Assembly (NCBI GenBank): GCA_024276995.1
Contig: JAJRWB010000055.1
Span: forward strand, 1 to 46,556
Direction: 5' to 3'
Origin: Candidatus Eiseniibacteriota bacterium
GTDB lineage: Bacteria; Orphanbacterota; Orphanbacteria; Orphanbacterales; Orphanbacteraceae
DNA length: 46,556 nucleotides
Shown: positions 18,183 to 25,227 of the stretch, piece by piece
How the letters are laid out: every line of letters starts with the position of its first letter
Numbering within the stretch: position 1 is the stretch's first letter
Made by a program: the position numbers and the translations under genes
The notes under the pieces: model-generated
Told to the model about the DNA's origin: nothing
Seen by the model: the letters and a program-made list of their open reading frames with translations, nothing else
Databases searched by the model: none

Positions 18183-20552
18183 ATGGGTTTCGAGCTTCGT
18201 TCGAGGCGGGGTGTCTTTATCGACATTTCCAACGAGATGGAAGGCGCCGGAAAGACGCTTTCCGATGACGAGGTGAATCGATTCGAATCGTTCGATGTGA
18301 TCTACCGCTCCCTCGTCGCCATGCTCTACAACTTCGTTCCGATGTCGGGCCATCCCGGGGGGTCGATCTCGTCGGGACCGATCGTCGAGGCGGCGCTCTT
18401 CGATACGATGGATTACGATCTTTCCGATCCCGACAGGGAGGACGCCGACATCATCTCGTACGCCGCAGGCCACAAGGCGCTCGGCCTTTACGGCCTCTGG
18501 GCGCTTCGCAACGAAGTGGCCCGCGTCGGGGTGGACGAACTCCTCCCCAAGAACGAGAAAATGCAGCTTCGGCTCGAAGATCTCCTCGGTTTCCGGCGGA
18601 ACCCGGTCACCGATACACCCCTTTTTTGCGAGTTCAAGTCGAAGGCGCTCGACGGGCATCCGACGCCGCTTGTTCCCTTTGTGAAACTCGCCACCGGTGC
18701 TTCGGGCGTGGGCGACGCTTCGACGGTGGGACTCGCCTTCGCCGTTCGCGACTATTTCGGGGAGAACGCTCCCCGGGTGCATATGATCGAGGGGGAAGGG
18801 GGGATCACCCCCGGGCGCGCCGCCGAAGCGATCGCCGCGGCGGGCACCGCGTCGCTCGATAATCTCGTGATGCACCTCGACTGGAACCAGGCGTCGATCG
18901 ACTCGAACGCCGTTTGTCGCGACGGGAACCGGCCGGGCGATTACGTGCAGTGGGACCCGATCGAGTTTTTCTTCTTCCATGATTGGAATGTGATCTACGT
19001 CGACGACGGGCGGGACTACCGGAAGGTCGTCGCGGCGCAGCGTCGCGCCCTCGCCATGGAGAGCGGCCAGCCGACGGCGATCGTCTATCGCACCACCAAG
19101 GGATGGCACTACGGTATCGAAGGGAAGGCGTCTCACGGCGCGGGACACAAGATGTGTTCCCCCGAATACTTCGAGGCGCTCGAGCCGCTGCGCGGCCTCG
19201 TCGATTTCGATCTTTCCGGGTGCGTTACCGGAGAAGAGCGATGTCTCGGTCCCGACAACCGAGTGATGCGCGAGGAGTGTTACTGGGAAGCTCTCGGCGT
19301 GATCCGCCGGGCGTTCGAGGAGAATCGTGATATCAGCGACACCTTCGCCGCGCGACTTCGTGATTCGAAAAGGCGGCTCGACAAGAAAGGGCGCGGTCCG
19401 AGAAAAGGCGCTCCCGATGTAGAAAAGGTGTACGCCCTTGCGAAAAGGATGGCCGCTTCCCCGTCCGATGTGCCGGAGGAATTGATTCTCGAACCGGGGA
19501 CGGCGACGACTCTGCGGGGCGCTCTCGGTAAAGCCTTACATTATTATAATATAAAGAGCGGCGGGGCGATCTTCGCCGCGGCCGCCGATCTTCTCGGGTC
19601 GACAAGCATCAACGCGGTTGGCGGAGGCGGTTTCCCCGGGGGCTTTTTTCATGCGGCGAAGAACCCCGGGGCGAGACTTCTTTCGATCGGCGGCATCTGC
19701 GAGGACGGGATTAGCGGCACACTGAGCGGCATCTCGTCGTTCGGAAAGCATATCGGCGCCGGATCGTCGTATGGAGCGTTCATGGCGCCGTTGAGTCATA
19801 TCTCCGCCAGACTCCACGCCATCGGCGGGCAGATGAGGCGCGAAGCGGTTCCGGGCGAGCCGCTGAAGACGCTTATCATCGTGTGCGCCCATGCCGGGCT
19901 GAAAACGGGCGAGGACGGCCCCACCCACGCCGATCCGCAGCCGCTGCAGCTTCTCCAGGGGAATTTCCCGCCGGGCACGGCGATTACGCTTACGCCGTGG
20001 GATCCGCGGGAGATCTGGCCCCTTCTGACCGCGGCGCTGGCGAAGCGCCCCGGTGTCCTTTTCCCGTTCGTCACGCGCCCCTCGGAGAAGGTCCACGATC
20101 GATCGGCTCTCGGTCTCGCGCCGGCCGAAGCGGCGGTGAAGGGAGTCTACCTTCTTCGCAAAGCCTCCGGAAAGCGGGACGGCACCATCGTGCTCCAGGG
20201 GAGCGGCGTCACCTACGCCTTCGTGGAGGAGACGATGCCCCTCCTCGAGAAGGCGGGTATCGATCTCGACGTCTTCTACGTGGCGAGCGCCGAGCTGTTC
20301 GACGCACTGCCGGCGGAGGAGAGGGAGGCGATCTTCCCGGAGGAACGCTCGAACGAGGCGATGGGGATCACGGGATTCACGTTGCCGACGCTTCACCGCT
20401 GGGTCCGGTCGGACCGAGGCCGTGAAATGAGTCTTCACCCGTTCCGCGGCGGTCATTTCCTCGGGAGCGGCCAGGCCGACATGGTGTTGAAGGAAGCGGG
20501 GCTCGACGGCGCCGGCCAGTTCGCCGGCATCGAAAAATTCGTGAAGAAGTAG
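18183..20552 (+). CDS. Transketolase-like thiamine-diphosphate enzyme
   Basis: 789 residues. The start at 18183 is set by AGGAG at 18171-18175. The N-terminal TPP domain shows MSGHPGGS (54-61), DIISYAAGHKALGLYG and the cofactor segment GEGGITPGRAAEA (204-216) followed by LDWNQASID, so the usual GDG is GEG. The middle and C-terminal parts carry the transketolase pyrimidine-binding and C-terminal folds (LRGALGKALHYY, THADPQPLQLLQ, TRPSEKVHDRSALGLAP, GSGVTYAFVEETMPLLEKAG). It is longer than classical transketolase (about 650 residues) and may act on other sugar phosphates or keto acids. The TPP-enzyme family is secure; the substrate is not. It stands alone, divergent from the giant gene, with only a weak promoter candidate (TTGCTT 18092-18097, TACCTT 18114-18119). 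Confidence 0.85.
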   Translation: MGFELRSRRGVFIDISNEMEGAGKTLSDDEVNRFESFDVIYRSLVAMLYNFVPMSGHPGGSISSGPIVEAALFDTMDYDLSDPDREDADIISYAAGHKALGLYGLWALRNEVARVGVDELLPKNEKMQLRLEDLLGFRRNPVTDTPLFCEFKSKALDGHPTPLVPFVKLATGASGVGDASTVGLAFAVRDYFGENAPRVHMIEGEGGITPGRAAEAIAAAGTASLDNLVMHLDWNQASIDSNAVCRDGNRPGDYVQWDPIEFFFFHDWNVIYVDDGRDYRKVVAAQRRALAMESGQPTAIVYRTTKGWHYGIEGKASHGAGHKMCSPEYFEALEPLRGLVDFDLSGCVTGEERCLGPDNRVMREECYWEALGVIRRAFEENRDISDTFAARLRDSKRRLDKKGRGPRKGAPDVEKVYALAKRMAASPSDVPEELILEPGTATTLRGALGKALHYYNIKSGGAIFAAAADLLGSTSINAVGGGGFPGGFFHAAKNPGARLLSIGGICEDGISGTLSGISSFGKHIGAGSSYGAFMAPLSHISARLHAIGGQMRREAVPGEPLKTLIIVCAHAGLKTGEDGPTHADPQPLQLLQGNFPPGTAITLTPWDPREIWPLLTAALAKRPGVLFPFVTRPSEKVHDRSALGLAPAEAAVKGVYLLRKASGKRDGTIVLQGSGVTYAFVEETMPLLEKAGIDLDVFYVASAELFDALPAEEREAIFPEERSNEAMGITGFTLPTLHRWVRSDRGREMSLHPFRGGHFLGSGQADMVLKEAGLDGAGQFAGIEKFVKK

Positions 20553-20611
20553 CCGGATTCCGCATTGCGATATTGTTCGTGAAGTTGTAACCAGATACCG
20601 GGAGGAAGCCG

Positions 20612-23587
20612 ATGGTGCTTTCATCTGCCGCCGCGCGACTCGTGCTTTCCATCCTCGCTCTCGCGCCGGCGACCGCCCTTTCCGCGGGCGAGAGCGGGGG
20701 AGAGGGACGGTTCCTCGCCAACACGAGGCAACTGATCTTCGAGGGTGCCCGTTCGGGAGAGGGGTATTTTTCCGCCGACGGGACGAAGATGATCTTCCAG
20801 AGCGAACGGGAAGAGGGAAACCCGTTCTACCAGATTTACATTCTCGACTTCGAGAGCGGAGAATCGCATCGCGTTTCCCCCGGCACGGGGAAGACGACGT
20901 GCCCCTTCTTCCGCCCCGACGGGAAGAGAGTGCTCTTCGCGTCGACCCATCTCGATCCCGACGCGGTGAAGAAGCAGGAGGAGGAACTCGCCTTTCGGAA
21001 GTCGGGAAAGAAGCGGCGTTACAGTTGGGACTACGACGCGACGATGGATATCTTCACGGCGAATCCCGACGGGAGCGAACGGAAGCGGCTCACCGATGCG
21101 GTCGGGTATGACGCGGAAGGGGCGTACTCGCCGGACGGTCGCAAGATCGTCTTTTGTTCCCTCCGTTCCGGTTACGAACCGGGTCTTTCCGAGGCGGATC
21201 GGAAGAGACTCGAAGTCGACCCATCCTATTTCGGCGAGATCTATATCATGAACGCCGACGGTTCGAACCAGGAGCGGCTCACCGACGATCCAGGCTACGA
21301 CGGCGGCCCGTTCTTCACTCCATCGGGCGACCGCATCGTGTGGCGCCATTTCGGCGAGGATGGAATGATCGCCGATGTGTATACGATGAAGCTCGACGGG
21401 TCGGACGTAAGGCGGATCACCAATTTCGGGGCGATGTCGTGGGCGCCCTATTTTCATCCTTCGGGAAAGTACATCGTCTTCGCATCGAACAAGCTCGGCT
21501 TTTCCAATTTCGAGCTTTACATGACCGACGCTCTCGGCGAAAAGGAACCGGTGCGCGTGACCTATACCGATCGTTTCGACGGCCTTCCCGTGTTTTCGCC
21601 CGACGGCACGCGTCTCGCGTGGACCGCCACCCGTGCGGCGGGCGGAACGACGCAGATCTACCTGGCCGACTGGAATCACGATGCGGCACTTGCGGCGATC
21701 GGCGAAGCACCGCCGCGTAGTGGGGCTGCCGAGGTGGGCGAAACGGAAGCAAAGGGCGGGCGGAGTGCCGCCACGGTGATCGTGGGCGCCACAAGTATTG
21801 CCGGCGTTTCGCCGTTTTCCCCGGAGATCTCCGCAGCCGACCTGGAACGCCGCGTGGCGTTTCTCGCGTCGGACGAGCGTGAGGGAAGACTCACCGGCTC
21901 GAAGGGCGCGCGGGAGGCGGCCGATTCCATCGCCGCCGCCCTCGCCGGCGCCGGCGTCGCTCCGGCGGGCGACGCGGGCGGTTACTTCCAGGAATTCCCT
22001 TTTCCCTCGGCGGTGGAAATCGATCCGGACGAGACGGCGCTCATGGTGTACGGGATTTCCGAAGACGGTCCGGCGCTGCTCGAACTCGATCGAGATTTTC
22101 GTCCCCTTTCGTTTTCTTCATCCGGCGGGGCGCACGGCGATGTCGTCTTCTGCGGCTATGGGCTCGTCGTTCCCGGCGAGAATAAAGAGCGGTTCGATTC
22201 GTATAACGGCCTCGATGTGAGCGGCAAAGTGGTGCTCCTCCTCGACGGCGTGCCGCTCGATCTTCCCGCCCCGGAAAAAAGCCGTCTCCATCTTCACGCC
22301 GGGCTCAGAGAGAAAGCCCTCGCCGCGCGCGATCGGGGTGCGGTGGGCGTACTCGTCGTCCGCGGTCCCCATTCAGACGATGCGGGGAAGCTCATCCCCC
22401 TTTCCTACGACACGAAGCTTTCCGATGCGGGTATTCCCGCCGCATCGATCGCCGGCGACGCGGCGGAGCGGATGTTCGCCGCCGCCGGCGAAAACCTCGA
22501 TGCCGTCGGGGCCGATCTCGCCGCCGGCGGCGTTTCGTCCTTCCCCCTCGACGGGATCTCGGTGCGTCTCTACACCGCTCTTCGCCGAAGCGAAAGCAAG
22601 GGCCGGAACGTGATCGGCGTGCTCCCGCCCCGCGGCGGCGAAGCAGGGGGTGAATACATCCTCATCTGCGCGCACTACGACCATCTCGGCCACGGGGAGA
22701 TCGGGTCCCTCGCCGGGGAAGACGAGAAGGGCGAGATTCACAACGGCGCCGACGACAACGCGTCGGGCACGGCGGTGGTGCTCGAACTCGCCGCGGCGCT
22801 CGGGGCGAAGCGAAAAAGCGAACCGGAGAAGTTCGATGGAGGATTCCTCTTCGCACTCTGGTCGGGCGAGGAACTCGGTCTCGTCGGGTCGTCGTTCTTC
22901 GCGGACCACCCGGTTGTGCCGATCGAAACGATCGACGCGTGTCTCAACTTCGACATGGTCGGCCGTCTCAGGAAGAACCACCTCACGCTGCAGGGAATCG
23001 GTTCGTCAAACGCCTGGCCCGCTCTGATCGAAAGAAAAAACGTCCTCGCCGGCTTCGATATCGCCATGAGGAATGAACCGTTCCTTCCGACCGACGCCAC
23101 CTCGCTCTACAAGAAAGGCGTGCCCGCCCTCACCTTCTTCACAGGCGTTCATGACGAGTACAGTCGCCCCGCCGACAAGGCGTCGACGTTGAACTACGAC
23201 GGGCTTGAGAAGATCGGCCGCTTCGCGCTGCGCATGGCGCTCGATCTCGCACAGGGGGAGCGCCCCGCATTCACGGCGATGGAGAAACCTTCCGGCATGG
23301 GCGGCGCGCAAAGCGGCGGCAGGCCTTACCTCGGTACGATCCCCGATTACGCGGGGAGCGATGTGAAAGGTGTGCGCCTCACCGGCGTCAGGGAAGGAGG
23401 CCCGGCGGCAAAGGGGGGCGTTCGTGGAGGCGACGTGATCATCCGATTTGCCGGATCGGACATTTCGAACATTTACGAATATACAAATATACTTGACGTC
23501 GTGAATGTCGGCGAGCCCGTCGAGATCACTGTTCTGCGGGACGGGAAAAAGATCGACCTGACCGTCATTCCCGAATCGAAGAAGTGA
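20612..23587 (+). CDS. Exported peptidase: TolB-like PD40 repeats, PA domain, M28 metallopeptidase and PDZ
   Basis: 991 residues, start supported by GGGAGG 11 bases upstream. Domains in order: signal peptide (1-25); a TolB/PD40 propeller at about 35-365 (YFSADGTKMIFQS, YSPDGRKIVFCS, FHPSGKYIVFAS, FSPDGTRLAW); a PA-type domain at about 480-640 (VVFCGYGLVVPG, DVSGKVVLLLDG); an M28 catalytic domain at about 640-880; and a C-terminal PDZ domain at about 895-985 (GVREGGPAAKGGVRGGDVII). The M28 zinc ligands and catalytic acids are all visible: AHYDHLG (near 688), NGADDNASG (714), SGEELGL (753), NFDMVG (780), GVHDEYS (846). It should be an active periplasmic or secreted aminopeptidase. The four-part fusion is notable, because PD40 propellers are usually found with S9 peptidases or TolB. 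Confidence 0.92.
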   Translation: MVLSSAAARLVLSILALAPATALSAGESGGEGRFLANTRQLIFEGARSGEGYFSADGTKMIFQSEREEGNPFYQIYILDFESGESHRVSPGTGKTTCPFFRPDGKRVLFASTHLDPDAVKKQEEELAFRKSGKKRRYSWDYDATMDIFTANPDGSERKRLTDAVGYDAEGAYSPDGRKIVFCSLRSGYEPGLSEADRKRLEVDPSYFGEIYIMNADGSNQERLTDDPGYDGGPFFTPSGDRIVWRHFGEDGMIADVYTMKLDGSDVRRITNFGAMSWAPYFHPSGKYIVFASNKLGFSNFELYMTDALGEKEPVRVTYTDRFDGLPVFSPDGTRLAWTATRAAGGTTQIYLADWNHDAALAAIGEAPPRSGAAEVGETEAKGGRSAATVIVGATSIAGVSPFSPEISAADLERRVAFLASDEREGRLTGSKGAREAADSIAAALAGAGVAPAGDAGGYFQEFPFPSAVEIDPDETALMVYGISEDGPALLELDRDFRPLSFSSSGGAHGDVVFCGYGLVVPGENKERFDSYNGLDVSGKVVLLLDGVPLDLPAPEKSRLHLHAGLREKALAARDRGAVGVLVVRGPHSDDAGKLIPLSYDTKLSDAGIPAASIAGDAAERMFAAAGENLDAVGADLAAGGVSSFPLDGISVRLYTALRRSESKGRNVIGVLPPRGGEAGGEYILICAHYDHLGHGEIGSLAGEDEKGEIHNGADDNASGTAVVLELAAALGAKRKSEPEKFDGGFLFALWSGEELGLVGSSFFADHPVVPIETIDACLNFDMVGRLRKNHLTLQGIGSSNAWPALIERKNVLAGFDIAMRNEPFLPTDATSLYKKGVPALTFFTGVHDEYSRPADKASTLNYDGLEKIGRFALRMALDLAQGERPAFTAMEKPSGMGGAQSGGRPYLGTIPDYAGSDVKGVRLTGVREGGPAAKGGVRGGDVIIRFAGSDISNIYEYTNILDVVNVGEPVEITVLRDGKKIDLTVIPESKK

Positions 23588-23591
23588 CGAT

Positions 23592-23615
23592 CCCTGTTCG
23601 AGAGCGCGAACGGGG
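23592..23615. repeat. Hairpin between the M28 peptidase and the ArsC-like selenoprotein
   Basis: CCCTGTTCG (23592-23600) can pair with CGAACGGGG (23607-23615), nine pairs with one G-U and a six-base loop. No T-run follows on either strand, so it is not a standard intrinsic terminator. It may separate or protect the two messages. Confidence 0.4.
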
Positions 23616-23660
23616 TGGGTCGTGTCGAGGGCGGTGATTCGAATTCGAAAGGGAGAAGCG

Positions 23661-24002
23661 ATGGCGAAGATCATCCATTGGCTCTACTTTCGCAAGGGGT
23701 GAACGAGCTGCGGAAAAGCCTCCAAGTTTCTGGAGGCGAAGAAAATCGAACCGAAGGAAGAAGTCTCGGCTTCGAAGAAGCTCGGCCGGGACGAGGCGGC
23801 CGAGCTCTTCCGCGGTGCCTCTCGCGTGGTGATCTGCAAGGGAAAGAAGGTGGACGAATACCGCCCGGCGGGAAAAGCAGACGACGAGGGCGTGGAGAAG
23901 ATGCTCGGTCCGACGGGAAACCTCCGTGCCCCCACGATCCGCGCCGAGAAGACGGTGGTTGTGGGTTACAACGAAAAGGTGTTCGGCGAACTGTTCGTTT
24001 GA
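23661..24002 (+). CDS. ArsC/Spx-family selenoprotein (Sec at codon 14)
   Basis: 113 residues when the TGA at 23700-23702 is read as selenocysteine. The start at 23661 has GGGAGAAG just upstream. The N-terminus reads MAKIIHWLYFRKG-U-TSCGKASKFLEA: a thioredoxin-fold beta strand followed by a U-x-x-C redox motif exactly where ArsC/Spx relatives have CxxC. The remainder is typical of the family (ELFRGASRVVICKGKK; GPTGNLRAPTIRAEKTVVVG, then YNEKVFGELF). The frame stays open to a normal TGA at 24000-24002. A perfect stem-loop starts 15 bases after the Sec codon. Proteins of this type with either Cys or Sec are known as ArsC family (seleno)proteins. It is probably a cytoplasmic thiol/selenol reductase; a role in arsenate reduction is not shown. 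Confidence 0.9.
23703..23737 (+). promoter_or_regulatory. Bacterial SECIS element of the ArsC-like selenoprotein
   Basis: Directly after the TGA (23700-23702), GCCTCCA (23718-23724) pairs perfectly with TGGAGGC (23731-23737) around the loop AGTTTC. The loop begins 22 bases after the TGA and has G as its second base. This agrees with the known bacterial SECIS pattern of a short stem with a G among the first two loop bases about 16-37 bases downstream. The coding frame continues through it. Confidence 0.82.
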
Positions 24003-24059
24003 ACTCCCGTCGCGGGTCGATCGCATCCGGGGCGCGATTGCACGTTCCGCGCAGTCCGC

Positions 24060-24509
24060 TCAACCCCGCGTGACGATCGAGTCGTTGTAAGGCCCCGCGG
24101 GGCGGTCGTCATCCGGCGCGGCGGGCCGGCCTGACCGGCATGGCGTGCGGGGCGAGGAACCGCCGCTGCGAAGGACGAAACGGTAGAGGTGTCCGCGATT
24201 GAAGAACCAGGCGGCGCCGATGAGAAGGAAAAGGCCGCCCGTTATCGACATGACGGGAAGACGGTCGAGGATTCCGGCGCCGGTGAAGAGGATACCCGTT
24301 AGAACGAGAAACGCCGGGACGATCGGCGAGAAGCGGAGCCTCACGAAAAGGGGAAGGTCGCCGTACGATTTCGGAAAAGTTCTCTCCCGTGCGGCCTCGT
24401 CCGGAGCGAACGCTTCGATGGCGATGTCCGACTCGCAACGCCCACCGCGGTGAGGGCGCTTTCTTCCCGCCGCGCCCTCGGTGATGGGAATGATCTTTCT
24501 CTTCGCCAT
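24060..24509 (-). CDS. Small two-helix membrane protein, function unknown
   Basis: 149 residues. The start at 24509 is preceded by GGGAG with good spacing, and a strong promoter lies upstream. The N-terminal half is polar and basic (MAKRKIIPITEGAAGRKRPH). Two transmembrane helices follow at about 65-80 and 85-105 (FSPIVPAFLVLTGILFTGAG; VMSITGGLFLLIGAAWFF), then a basic Arg/Pro/Ser-rich tail. I recognise no family. It is divergent from MoaB and convergent with the ArsC-like selenoprotein. The SD and promoter make it a real gene rather than a chance ORF. Confidence 0.65.
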   Translation of the reverse strand: MAKRKIIPITEGAAGRKRPHRGGRCESDIAIEAFAPDEAARERTFPKSYGDLPLFVRLRFSPIVPAFLVLTGILFTGAGILDRLPVMSITGGLFLLIGAAWFFNRGHLYRFVLRSGGSSPRTPCRSGRPAAPDDDRPAGPYNDSIVTRG

Positions 24510-24575
24510 GATCTCCCGGGCTTGAAGGGGGGAAGCGTCGCCTGTACCCTAATGCTAAGACGCGCCCGGGAGATC
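24510..24575. repeat. 12-bp perfect inverted repeat flanking the divergent promoters of MoaB and the membrane protein
   Basis: GATCTCCCGGGC (24510-24521) and GCCCGGGAGATC (24564-24575), with an inner GCGTC (24535-24539) / GACGC (24559-24563). One arm abuts the plus-strand -35 box and covers the SD of the minus gene. The other fills most of the minus promoter spacer and touches its -35 box. It looks like a two-site operator. Confidence 0.6.
24522..24550 (+). promoter_or_regulatory. Candidate promoter for the MoaB gene
   Basis: TTGAAG (24522-24527), 17-base spacer, TACCCT (24545-24550) preceded by TG. It is weaker than the opposing promoter and overlaps it, so the two may compete. Confidence 0.4.
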
Positions 24576-24580
24576 GTCAA
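24552..24580 (-). promoter_or_regulatory. Strong sigma70-type promoter of the small membrane protein
   Basis: On the minus strand: TTGACG (24575-24580), 17-base spacer, TAGCAT (24552-24557). It predicts a start near 24545 and a 35-base leader carrying the GGGAG SD. Confidence 0.65.
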
Positions 24581-24620
24581 GGGCGCGGGCCGTTTCTGCC
24601 ACCGCCCATGAAGGAGTCTT

Positions 24621-25166
24621 GTGAAAGGCGACCGAGAGAAGAGTGCTCCCGATTCGGCGGCGCGGCACGCGGAGCTGTCGCGCCGCATCGGGCCGGTGCC
24701 GATCGCCATCGTGACGGTAAGCGACAGCCGCATCGCGGATACCGACCGAAACGGATCGTACCTGCGTGACCGCGCCGAGGCGGCGGGTCACACGATTACC
24801 GCCTACACGATCATCCGCGACGAAGCGCGCGCCGTGGAGGAGACCCTCGAGCGGCTCGCACGGAGCGACGCACGGTTGATCTTCTTCAACGGCGGTACCG
24901 GGATCGCCCCGAGAGACACGACGATCGATGTGGTGATCCGGAAGCTCGACAAGGAACTTGCGGGGTTCGGTGAAATCTTCCGGATGCTCAGCTACGAAGA
25001 GGTCGGCAGCGCCGCGATTCTCTCGCGCGCCACCGCCGGTGTTTATAAAGGCAAGGTGGTGGTATGCACGCCCGGTTCACCGGCGGCGGTCCGTCTCGCC
25101 TGGGAGAAGCTGATCGCCCCCGAGCTGGAGCATCTCGTTTGGGAGGCGGGAGGGCGCCGGCGCTAG
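24621..25166 (+). CDS. moaB: MoaB/MogA-family molybdenum cofactor biosynthesis protein
   Basis: 181 residues from a GTG start with AAGGAGT immediately upstream (24611-24617). The MoCF-binding fold is clear: IAIVTVSDSRIADTDRNGSY near the start, FFNGGTGIAPRDTTIDVV (around residue 90), SYEEVGSAAILSRATAG, and VVCTPGSPAAVRLAWEKL near the end. The family adenylylates molybdopterin or helps insert molybdenum, acting in the cytoplasm. Molybdenum cofactor and selenium often meet in Sec-containing formate dehydrogenases, but no such enzyme is in the window. MoaB versus MogA cannot be fully settled by eye. Confidence 0.9.
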   Translation: MKGDREKSAPDSAARHAELSRRIGPVPIAIVTVSDSRIADTDRNGSYLRDRAEAAGHTITAYTIIRDEARAVEETLERLARSDARLIFFNGGTGIAPRDTTIDVVIRKLDKELAGFGEIFRMLSYEEVGSAAILSRATAGVYKGKVVVCTPGSPAAVRLAWEKLIAPELEHLVWEAGGRRR

Positions 25167-25227
25167 ACGACGACCGGCCGTCTGCCTGGAAGCGCCGGGC
25201 GTTGCGGGCGCGGCGCCTTCCTCTATC

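Noticed and set aside
23592-23615. Intrinsic terminator after the M28 peptidase
   Set aside because: The stem is good but no T-run follows on either strand.
24510-24575. RNA hairpin sequestering the SD of the small membrane protein gene
   Set aside because: The promoter places the transcript start near 24545, so the second arm (24564-24575) is not in the message; the repeat is better seen as DNA operator sites.
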